This document shows, one piece after another, positions 1 through 5,980 of a stretch of 7,098 nt of DNA. Both the position numbers and the translations under genes were made by a program. This DNA is from Phycisphaeraceae bacterium (lineage in GTDB: Bacteria; Planctomycetota; Phycisphaerae; Phycisphaerales; Phycisphaeraceae): NCBI GenBank assembly GCA_020850375.1, contig JADZET010000365.1, forward strand, positions 1 to 7,098. Direction: 5' to 3'. The stretch's first letter is position 1. Every line of letters begins with the position of its first letter. A model generated the notes under the pieces. The model saw nothing but the letters and a program-made list of their open reading frames with translations, searched no databases and was not told the DNA's origin.

Positions 1-1
1 C

Positions 2-1672
2 GCGGCGGTGAGTTTGTTCATCTTCGCGATGACGACGCTGGTGCTGGCGGACAACCTGGTGCTGCTGTACCTGGGGTGGGAGGGCGTGGGGCTGTGCTCG
101 TACCTCTTGATCGGGTACTACTACGAGAGGCCGGCGGCGGTGGCGGCGGCGAAGAAGGCGTTCATCGTCAACCGGATCGGGGACCTGGGTTTCGCGCTGG
201 GGATCTTCCTGATCTATCAGCAGTTCGGGACGGTGGAGTATGGGGCGCTGTTCGAGGCGGTGGCCCATCAGCACGGGCATGAGGCGAGCCTGGCGGTGCA
301 GGTGATCCCGTTTTTGCTGCTGCTCGGGGCGTTGGGCAAGAGCGCGCAGATACCCCTGTATGTGTGGCTGCCGGACGCGATGGAGGGCCCGACGCCGGTG
401 TCGGCGCTGATCCACGCGGCGACGATGGTGACGTCGGGGGTGTACATGATCGCGCGGCTGCTGCCGGTGTTTGAGCTGTCGCCCTACGCGCTGCCGACGG
501 TGGCGGTGATCGGGGCGGCGACGGCGCTGCTGGGGGCGACGATCGCGCTGGCGCAGTATGACCTCAAGAGGGTGTTCGCGTACTCGACGGTGTCGCAGTT
601 GGGGTACATGTTCCTGGGGGTGGGGGTGGTGTCGACGACGGCGGGGGTGTTCCACCTGTTCACGCATGCGTTCTTCAAGGCGCTGCTGTTCCTGACGGCG
701 GGGTCGGTGATGCACGCGCTGACGGGGCAGCTCGATCTGCGGAAGATCTCGGGATTGGGCGCGAAGATGCCGGTGACCAAGTGGCTGATGTTCATCGGGT
801 GCCTGTCGCTGGCGGGGTTCCCGCTGACGGCGGGGTTCTACTCCAAGGACCTGATCCTGGGGTACACGATGGAGAAAGGTTTAGGGGAGCACGGGCAGGC
901 GCTGTTCCTGGTGCTGGGGATCGTGGGATTGGTCACGGCGCTCTTGACGGCGTTCTACGCGTTTCGGCTGTGGTTCCGGGTGTTCATGGGGCCAACGCGG
1001 TACGAGATGGGGCAGGATCACCATGGGGACGAGGAGGGGCATGGGCATGATGCGCACGGGGCACACGGCACGGTGAAGATCGAGCATGTGCACGACGCGC
1101 ATGAGATGCCGTGGATCATGAATGGGCCGTTGGTGGTGCTGGCGATTGGGGCGCTGGTCGGCGGGTTTGTGCTGCAGATGGGGGGAGCCGAGGGGGTGAG
1201 GTATGGGTGGATCGGGGCGATGATCCATGGGTCGACGGCGAATCCGGGGGCACACGGGGGGCATGCGAGTGTCGAGTTGTGGGGGATGGAGTTGCACAAG
1301 GCGGTGATGGTGATCAGCTCGGTGATCGCGGTGGCGGGGATCCTGGGGGCGGGGTACTTCCACTGGCTGAATCGCGCGGCGGCGGACCGGGCGGCGGCGA
1401 TGTACGCGGGGGTGGTGCGGGTGCTGTTCAATAAGTACTACGTGGATGAGGTGTACCAGGCGATGATCGTGACGCCGCTGCGGGGGCTGGGGGGTCTGTT
1501 CTACCTGGTGGATCGGATGATCATCGACGGGTTGGTGGCGGGCGTGGGGATGTTGCCACGCTTGCTTGGCTTGGGCGCGGCGACGACGCAGCGCGGCGTG
1601 CTGCAAGGGTATGGGCTAGGCATGGCGGCGGGTGCGGCGTTGATCGCGCTGCTGGTGATCCTGGCGAGTTAA
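2..1672 (+). CDS. nuoL: NADH-quinone oxidoreductase subunit L (complex I), 5'-truncated
   Basis: This is the largest antiporter-like membrane subunit of proton-pumping complex I, at the distal end of the membrane arm. The reading frame is open from base 2, so the start lies upstream; the GTG at 8 is internal. About 556 residues are present and roughly 100 N-terminal residues are missing compared with a family length near 610-650. Numbering from the GTG codon, the family's proton-path residues are visible: Glu25 in GWEGVG, Lys111 in KSAQIPLYVW, His136 in LIHAATMVT, His216/His220/Lys224 in FHLFTHAFFK, and Lys280 in FYSKDLIL. The C-terminus keeps the NKYYVDEVY segment before the long lateral helix and a last membrane helix, so the 3' end looks complete. 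A cytoplasm- or periplasm-facing loop at residues 337-365 is histidine-rich. MrpA or hydrogenase-4 antiporter homologues are alternatives, but the nuoM and nuoN neighbours make NuoL nearly certain. Confidence 0.96.
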   Translation, partial: AAVSLFIFAMTTLVLADNLVLLYLGWEGVGLCSYLLIGYYYERPAAVAAAKKAFIVNRIGDLGFALGIFLIYQQFGTVEYGALFEAVAHQHGHEASLAVQVIPFLLLLGALGKSAQIPLYVWLPDAMEGPTPVSALIHAATMVTSGVYMIARLLPVFELSPYALPTVAVIGAATALLGATIALAQYDLKRVFAYSTVSQLGYMFLGVGVVSTTAGVFHLFTHAFFKALLFLTAGSVMHALTGQLDLRKISGLGAKMPVTKWLMFIGCLSLAGFPLTAGFYSKDLILGYTMEKGLGEHGQALFLVLGIVGLVTALLTAFYAFRLWFRVFMGPTRYEMGQDHHGDEEGHGHDAHGAHGTVKIEHVHDAHEMPWIMNGPLVVLAIGALVGGFVLQMGGAEGVRYGWIGAMIHGSTANPGAHGGHASVELWGMELHKAVMVISSVIAVAGILGAGYFHWLNRAAADRAAAMYAGVVRVLFNKYYVDEVYQAMIVTPLRGLGGLFYLVDRMIIDGLVAGVGMLPRLLGLGAATTQRGVLQGYGLGMAAGAALIALLVILAS

Positions 1673-1682
1673 GAACACGGAC

Positions 1683-1708
1683 CGGGCGGCCCGGGAACGG
1701 GCGGCCCG
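1683..1708 (+). repeat. GC inverted repeat / hairpin in the nuoL-nuoM spacer
   Basis: Two copies of the 11-mer CGGGCGGCCCG (1683-1693 and 1698-1708) are separated by GGAA. Because the 11-mer is itself nearly palindromic, the copies can fold on each other as a stem of 10 G-C pairs with one G-G mismatch (1688/1703). The loop is GGAA, which fits the GNRA tetraloop pattern. It begins 10 bases after the nuoL stop codon and ends 18 bases before the nuoM start codon. No T-run follows it, so an intrinsic terminator is unlikely. An mRNA processing or stability element, or a dispersed intergenic palindrome, fits better. The fold is read from sequence; any function is inference. Confidence 0.7.
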
Positions 1709-1726
1709 CATGGACCCTGGACCACG

Positions 1727-3412
1727 ATGTCAACGTTCATTGTCGCGTCACTGCTGCCGATCGTCGCCTTCCTGCCGCTGGTCATGGCGCCGGCGGTGTT
1801 CGCGCTGCCGCAGGACAAGATCAAGTGGCATGCGCTGTTGACCAGCGGGCTGACATTCGTGCTGTCGCTGGGGCTGCTGCTGTTCTTCGACTGGGGGAAC
1901 GCGGAGATCCAGCAGTTCCCGATCCAGTGGACGTGGGTGCGCGGGTTCGGGATGAACTTCGCGTTCGGGATCGACGGGCTGTCGCTGTGGCTGGTGATGC
2001 TGACGACGTTCCTGATGCCGCTGACGGTGATGGGATCGTTCAGCGCGGTGCACCATCGGCCACGGGAGTTCTACTTCTGGCTGCTGGTGCTCGAGACGGC
2101 GATGATCGGGTCGTTCGTGGCGACGGATCTGATCTTCTTCTACGTGTGCTTCGAGTTCACGCTGGTGCCGATGTTCTTCCTGATCGGGGTGTTCGGGTCG
2201 ACGGACCGGCTGCGGGCGGCGAAGTGGTTTTTTCTGTACACGTTCACGGGGTCGATGCTGACGCTGGCGGGGCTGCTGTACGTGGCGTGGCGAGCGGCGG
2301 GGGTGGGCGTGTGGAGCTTTGACATCCCGTCGCTGGTGGTGGCGGCGCGGCAGCTTTCGGCGACGGAGCAGGGGTGGATTCTGGCGGCGCTCTTGGCGGG
2401 GTTCGCGGTGAAGGTGCCGTTGTTCCCGCTGCACACGTGGCTGCCCTTGGCGCACACGGAGGCGCCGACGGCGGGGTCGGTGATCCTGGCGGGGGTGCTC
2501 TTGAAGCTCGGGACGTACGGGCTGCTGCGGTTCGCGGTGCCGATGACGCCGGTGGCGCTCATGGCGTACGCGCCGTGGATCGGGGGGCTGGCGGTGGTGG
2601 GGATTCTGTACACGGCGTTGGTGTGCTGGGTGCAGAAGGACATCAAGAAGCTGATCGCGTACTCGTCGGTGTCGCACCTGGGGTTCTGCGTGCTGGGGTT
2701 GGTGGCGGTGGGGAGCAATCTGCTGGGTCCGACGGGTTCGGTGCTGTACATGGTGAACCACGGGCTGTCGACGGGGGCGCTGTTTTTGTGCGTGGGGATG
2801 ATCTATGAGCGGTTCCACACGCGGCAGATGAGCCAGATGCGGGGTCTGGCGAAGGTGATGCCGGTGTGGGCGTTCTTCATGGTGTACTTCAGCCTGGCGA
2901 GCGTGGGGCTGCCGGGGCTGAACGGTTTTATCGGGGAGTTTTTGTGCCTGATCGGGGCGTTCACGAGCGAAAAGACGATCGGGCCGGGGTTCGCGGTGGC
3001 GGCGGGGTTGGGGATGATCTTTGGGGCGATTTACATTCTGTACATGGTGGGGAATGTGGTGTTTGGTCCGCTGGCGCTGCCTCAGGAGCATGGGGCGGAC
3101 GCGCCGCCGGCGCACGCGGGGGGGCATGGTCAGGGACATCATCACGTGCGGGACCTTTCGGCGCGGGAGATCGGGACGCTGGCGCCGCTGGCGGTGGCGT
3201 GTCTGTGGCTGGGGGTTTATCCGCAGCCGGTGATCAAGAGCTTGCAGGCGCCGCTGGCGGTGGCGACGCGGGGGATCGCGCAGGTGGTTGAGGGGCGGGA
3301 GCCGGGGGCGGGGGCGGTGCTGGCGGTGGAGGTGGGGGCGCGCCCGGAGGCCTTACTTCCGGGGGCGGGGGCGCAAGAGAAGCATCTAACGCATGATTCG
3401 GAGCCGCGGTGA
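1727..3412 (+). CDS. nuoM: NADH-quinone oxidoreductase subunit M (complex I)
   Basis: This is the middle antiporter-like proton-pumping subunit of complex I, in the inner membrane between NuoL and NuoN. It has 561 residues, against about 500-510 in typical NuoM. Diagnostic residues are present: Glu143 in YVCFEFTLVPMFF, Lys229 in AVKVPLFPLHTW, Lys260 in VLLKLGTYGLLRF, the KDIKKLIAYSSVSHLGF segment, His345 in VNHGLSTGALF, the IYERFHTR motif, and Glu404 in GFIGEFL. The excess length comes from a histidine-rich loop (residues 455-473) and a Gly/Ala/Pro-rich C-terminal tail (about 515-561). Residue 241 is Leu in WLPLAH, where many homologues have Asp (WLPDAH). The ATG at 1727 is chosen because the hydrophobic first helix starts right after it; the upstream Shine-Dalgarno is weak (TGGA at 1718-1721). 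It lies 54 bases after nuoL and is coupled to nuoN through overlapping stop and start codons. Confidence 0.97.
   Translation: MSTFIVASLLPIVAFLPLVMAPAVFALPQDKIKWHALLTSGLTFVLSLGLLLFFDWGNAEIQQFPIQWTWVRGFGMNFAFGIDGLSLWLVMLTTFLMPLTVMGSFSAVHHRPREFYFWLLVLETAMIGSFVATDLIFFYVCFEFTLVPMFFLIGVFGSTDRLRAAKWFFLYTFTGSMLTLAGLLYVAWRAAGVGVWSFDIPSLVVAARQLSATEQGWILAALLAGFAVKVPLFPLHTWLPLAHTEAPTAGSVILAGVLLKLGTYGLLRFAVPMTPVALMAYAPWIGGLAVVGILYTALVCWVQKDIKKLIAYSSVSHLGFCVLGLVAVGSNLLGPTGSVLYMVNHGLSTGALFLCVGMIYERFHTRQMSQMRGLAKVMPVWAFFMVYFSLASVGLPGLNGFIGEFLCLIGAFTSEKTIGPGFAVAAGLGMIFGAIYILYMVGNVVFGPLALPQEHGADAPPAHAGGHGQGHHHVRDLSAREIGTLAPLAVACLWLGVYPQPVIKSLQAPLAVATRGIAQVVEGREPGAGAVLAVEVGARPEALLPGAGAQEKHLTHDSEPR
3302..3373 (+). 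repeat. 15-bp in-frame direct repeat and G-run cluster in the nuoM 3' end
   Basis: The 15-mer CCGGGGGCGGGGGCG occurs at 3302-3316 and again at 3359-3373. The copies are 57 bases (19 codons) apart and in the same frame, giving PGAGA at NuoM residues 526-530 and 545-549. Five runs of exactly five G fall within 68 bases (3304, 3310, 3334, 3361 and 3367 starts). The repeat lies in the part of the NuoM tail that exceeds the usual family length, so a local duplication may have helped build the tail. G-quadruplex potential is possible, but the longer loops exceed the strict canonical pattern. Confidence 0.6.
3400..3403 (+). promoter_or_regulatory. Ribosome binding site of nuoN
   Basis: GGAG lies 8 bases before the ATG at 3412, inside the last codons of nuoM. 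This spacing favours ATG 3412 over the overlapping GTG at 3409, which would have only 5 bases, and over the in-frame ATG codons at 3418 and 3421. Confidence 0.55.
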
Positions 3413-5154
3413 TGTCGATGATGGGTCAAAAGCTGGCGTTACTTGGGCCTGAGATCACGCTGGCGGTCGGGGCGTGCGTGTGCCTGCTGCTGGGTCTGTC
3501 GCGGAGCCTGGGGGCGCGGCGGCTGACGCCTTGGTTGGCGGCGTTGTCGATCGCGGCGGCGGGTTTGTTCGTTCGGCCGGGGCCGGCGGGGGCGTATGTG
3601 CCGCCGTACCTGGGGGTGTACGTGAAGTTCGCGGTGCTGGGGTTAGGTTTGCTGCTGCTGCTGCTGGCGGCGGGTCTGCCGCGGGGGTGGTCGCTGACGG
3701 ATGACGAGGTGGACGGTCGGGCTTTCAACCCGGGGCTGAGCATGCGGGGGGAGTTCTTTGGGTTCGGGCTGCTGAGCCTGGCGGGGACGATGCTGGTGGC
3801 GGGGGCGGGGGATCTGGTGTGGCTGTTTCTGGCGCTGGAGCTGTCGAGCCTGCCGACGTACGTGATGATCGCGATCTCGCGGCAATCGGCGGCGGCGCTC
3901 GAGGCGTCGGTGAAGTATTTCGCGCTGAGCGCCTTGTCGGTGGCGGTGTTCCTGCTGGGGTTCACGCTGATCTACGGGGTGACGGGGCAGACGGAGTTCG
4001 CGGCGATCGCCAAGACGATCGGGGGGATGGGGTCGATGCCGCTGCTGCTGGTGCTGGGGCTGGTGCTGAGCGTGGTGGGACTGGGGTACAAGATCGCGGC
4101 GGCGCCGATGCATTTTTACGCGGCGGATGTTTATCAGGGGGCGGCGTCGCCGGTGACGGCGTTCCTGGCGGTGGTGCCCAAGACGGCGGGGTTCGTGGCG
4201 CTCTTGCTGCTGCTACCGTTGGTTGAGCCGATGCCGGCGAGCGTGCGGTGGCTGGTCTGGGCGATGGCGGCGGCGAGCATGACGTTGGGGAACGTGCTGG
4301 GGCTCTTGCAGACGAGCGTCAAGCGGATGCTGGCGTACAGCTCGATCGCGCACAGCGGTTACATGCTGATGGGGCTGCTGGTGTCGCGGGCGTCGGGCCC
4401 GACGGCGGGGGACATTTCGGCGCTGGGGAGCGGGGGGGGGGCGATCCTGTTCTATCTGGTGGGGTATGGGCTGGCGACGGTGGGAGCGTTCGCGGTGATC
4501 GGGCTGCTCGAGCGTCAGGGTCAGGAGGCGGATCGGTACGAGGACTTCGCGGGTCTGGCGCGGAAGCGTCCGGTGCTGGCGGGGGTGCTGCTGGTGAGCC
4601 TGCTGTCGCTGATCGGGCTGCCGCCGATGGCGGGGCTGATCGGGAAGATCTATCTGTTCGGGTCGCTGCTGACCGAGGCGTCGGCGCACCGGGAGTACCT
4701 GGTGCTGATCGTCATCGCGGTGCTCAACAGCGCGGTGTCGGCGGTGTACTACCTGCGTCTGGCGGGGGTGTGCTTCTTCCAGGCGCCGGCGGAGGGGGTG
4801 CGGTCGCCGCACGACGCGCCGAAGTGGGCGGGGGGGGTGATCGCGGCGAGCCTGACGCTGCTGTTGGGATTCGCGCTGCCGACGCCGCTGGTTCGGGCGG
4901 CGAAGTTCGCGGCGTTGCACGAGCTGGAGTCCAAGGCGAGATACATCTTCGACAACCGGATCAGCGCGATGATCCCGCTGGACGAGCAGGGTCGGCCGCT
5001 GTACACGGCTGATCAGCAGCGGCTGCTGGACGACATGGAGTACTTCCGGAAGTACTACCCGGACGAGACGTGGGTGGAGGACTGGCGGGAGTCCATGCCC
5101 GACCCGGGCAAGGGGTCGGAGGCGGGGCCGTCACCGGGGGCGCCCGGGCGCTGA
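3412..5154 (+). CDS. nuoN: NADH-quinone oxidoreductase subunit N (complex I)
   Basis: This is the third antiporter-like proton-pumping subunit of complex I, nearest the quinone-binding hydrophilic arm. It has 580 residues from ATG 3412, well above the 480-500 typical of NuoN. Proton-path residues are visible: Glu143 in LALELSSLPTYV, Lys227 in YKIAAAPMHFY, Lys257 in VVPKTAG, the VKRMLAYSSIAHSGYMLMG segment, and Lys412 in GLIGKIYLF. The common motif HFWTPDVYEG reads HFYAADVYQG (residues 234-243), a variant I associate with planctomycetes. Residues 496-580 form a hydrophilic, aromatic- and acid-rich tail beyond the last membrane helix. A run of ten G (4432-4441) encodes three glycines and the first base of Ala344. 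The start overlaps the nuoM stop by one base (TGATG), implying translational coupling. A GTG at 3409 or ATG at 3421 are alternative starts. The last 24 bases overlap the convergent phosphatase gene. Confidence 0.96.
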   Translation: MSMMGQKLALLGPEITLAVGACVCLLLGLSRSLGARRLTPWLAALSIAAAGLFVRPGPAGAYVPPYLGVYVKFAVLGLGLLLLLLAAGLPRGWSLTDDEVDGRAFNPGLSMRGEFFGFGLLSLAGTMLVAGAGDLVWLFLALELSSLPTYVMIAISRQSAAALEASVKYFALSALSVAVFLLGFTLIYGVTGQTEFAAIAKTIGGMGSMPLLLVLGLVLSVVGLGYKIAAAPMHFYAADVYQGAASPVTAFLAVVPKTAGFVALLLLLPLVEPMPASVRWLVWAMAAASMTLGNVLGLLQTSVKRMLAYSSIAHSGYMLMGLLVSRASGPTAGDISALGSGGGAILFYLVGYGLATVGAFAVIGLLERQGQEADRYEDFAGLARKRPVLAGVLLVSLLSLIGLPPMAGLIGKIYLFGSLLTEASAHREYLVLIVIAVLNSAVSAVYYLRLAGVCFFQAPAEGVRSPHDAPKWAGGVIAASLTLLLGFALPTPLVRAAKFAALHELESKARYIFDNRISAMIPLDEQGRPLYTADQQRLLDDMEYFRKYYPDETWVEDWRESMPDPGKGSEAGPSPGAPGR

Positions 5155-5871
5155 GGCGGGGGCATCGAGCAGGTCGAGCAACGGCTGAGGGTCCGCAAGG
5201 TCGGGGACGGTGACGTCGGCGCCGGCCTGGCGGAGTTCGTGCGCGCCGTGGCTGCCGGTGGCGACGGCGAGGGCGAGGCAGCCGTTGGACTTGGCGCAGT
5301 GGACGTCGCGGGGGGTGTCGCCGATGACGATGACGCGGCGGGGGTCGGCGTCGGCGGCGTAGCGGTCGCGGAATTTACGCAAGGCCACGGGGACGAGGGC
5401 GGGACGGGAGTCGGCCTCGTCGCCGAGGGCGTTGATGAGGAACATGGCGGGGTCGAGTCCGACGGCGGCGAGCTTGATGGGGACGGCGCGGGTGTAGTTG
5501 CCGGTGAGCAGGCCCTGGACGACGTCGCCGATCTGGCGGTGACGGCGGTCGAGGAGCTCGACGGCGGCGGCGACCCCGGGAAGGGCGCGGACGTCGCGGC
5601 GGGAGACTTGGAACTCGTGCTCGAGCTCGGCGATGTAGTGGTCGTGGAAGGTCTGGTGGTGGTCGGCGTGGTTGTCGAGGTTGTTGATCTCGGCGAGGCG
5701 TTGGTAGATCAGGGGGTCGAGCCAGCCGGCGGTCTCGACGCCGTCCCAGGAGAAGAGGTCGCCGAAGAGTCGGCGGCTGACGCGCTGCATGGCGCGGAGG
5801 CCGGCGCCGTTGCTGCGGAGGATGGTGCCGTCGATGTCCCAGAGGACGAGGGATCGGGGGGGCGTGGGCAT
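5131..5871 (-). CDS. HAD-superfamily hydrolase, phosphoglycolate-phosphatase-like
   Basis: This is a soluble 246-residue phosphatase of the haloacid dehalogenase superfamily, expected in the cytoplasm. Motif I is LWDIDGT, with Asp12 as predicted nucleophile and Asp14 as acid/base. Motif II is LLTGNYTR (Thr123). Motif IV is VIGDTPRDV (Asp185 and Asp189, predicted magnesium ligands). The motif III lysine is not certain; Lys133 in the PIKL segment is my first choice and Lys166 the second. Residues about 18-95 sit between motifs I and II, fitting an alpha-helical C1 cap, so the layout resembles Gph-type enzymes. The substrate cannot be read from the sequence. The ATG at 5871 is chosen because it places DxD at the usual distance from the N-terminus; its Shine-Dalgarno is poor. 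It lies downstream of feoB on the same strand across a 109-base gap, and its 3' end overlaps nuoN by 24 bases. Sense codons are NNC-rich, unlike the nuo genes. Confidence 0.9.
   Translation of the reverse strand: MPTPPRSLVLWDIDGTILRSNGAGLRAMQRVSRRLFGDLFSWDGVETAGWLDPLIYQRLAEINNLDNHADHHQTFHDHYIAELEHEFQVSRRDVRALPGVAAAVELLDRRHRQIGDVVQGLLTGNYTRAVPIKLAAVGLDPAMFLINALGDEADSRPALVPVALRKFRDRYAADADPRRVIVIGDTPRDVHCAKSNGCLALAVATGSHGAHELRQAGADVTVPDLADPQPLLDLLDAPASAPGRPR
5141..5150. repeat. 10-bp perfect palindrome in the nuoN/HAD gene overlap
   Basis: CGCCCGGGCG equals its own reverse complement and lies inside the region coding for both convergent gene ends (Pro-Gly-Arg near the end of each protein). A 5-bp stem, CCGGG (5134-5138) with CCCGG (5143-5147), is also possible. 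Neither strand has a T-run after it, so I do not call a terminator. In such a G+C-rich sequence a palindrome this short may be chance. Confidence 0.35.
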
Positions 5872-5877
5872 CGCTCG

Positions 5878-5883
5878 ATTCTA
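5878..5883 (-). promoter_or_regulatory. Possible -10 box for the HAD gene
   Basis: On the minus strand TAGAAT stands 6 bases before the ATG at 5871, in an otherwise almost AT-free area. If it acts as a -10 element, transcription would start at or next to the ATG, giving a leaderless message, which would fit the poor Shine-Dalgarno. No recognisable -35 box is found 17 bases upstream (AGCCCC there). The match is short and weak. Confidence 0.15.
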
Positions 5884-5931
5884 CACGGCGGGGAGGACCC
5901 GGGGCTTGCGCCCCGGCTTGGAGGAAGCCAT
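5881..5931 (-). other. Possible 16-codon leader ORF before the HAD gene
   Basis: On the minus strand an ATG at 5931 opens a 16-codon frame, MASSKPGRKPRVLPAV, ending in TAG at 5881-5883. That stop is 9 bases before the HAD start codon. The bases before it read AGCGGAAA, a weak Shine-Dalgarno at best. Both hairpins of the gap lie within this frame, so the peptide may simply be a by-product of the palindromes. I cannot tell a real leader peptide from chance. Confidence 0.12.
5899..5929 (-). repeat. Two overlapping hairpins in the feoB-HAD gap
   Basis: On the minus strand GGCTT/AAGCC (5925-5929 with 5915-5919) makes a 5-bp stem with loop CCTCC. Next to it CCGGGGC/GCCCCGG (5910-5916 with 5899-5905) makes a 7-bp stem with loop GCAA, a GNRA tetraloop. 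They share bases 5915-5916, so both cannot form in full at once. No T-run follows on the minus strand. On the plus strand the 5-bp stem is followed by ATTTT (5930-5934), so a weak terminator for rightward transcription is conceivable. A dispersed intergenic palindrome, which I recall as common in planctomycete genomes, is the simplest reading. Confidence 0.5.
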
Positions 5932-5980
5932 TTTCCGCTGACCTGTTCCGACGACTCGGCTGCTCAACTGCTCTTCGGAG

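Noticed and set aside
881..1606. 241-codon minus-strand frame opposite nuoL
   Set aside because: Same His/Arg/Pro-rich antisense composition, no recognisable fold, and entirely covered by nuoL.
8..1672. Reading the first gene as MrpA or a hydrogenase-4 antiporter subunit
   Set aside because: The C-terminal NKYYVDEVY and lateral-helix region, with nuoM and nuoN following, indicate complex I NuoL.
1748..3145. 465-codon open frame on the minus strand opposite nuoM
   Set aside because: The product is an Arg/His/Gln/Pro-rich string with no domain, as expected from reading G-rich NNG codons in reverse. It lies wholly inside a clear nuoM.
4213..4920. Minus-strand and plus-strand alternative frames over nuoN (also 4248-5012)
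   Set aside because: Low-complexity Arg/Gln or Gly/Ala strings created by the base composition; nuoN explains the region.
5141..5150. Bidirectional terminator in the nuoN/HAD overlap
   Set aside because: A palindrome is present but there is no T-run on either strand and no loop in the longest symmetric form.
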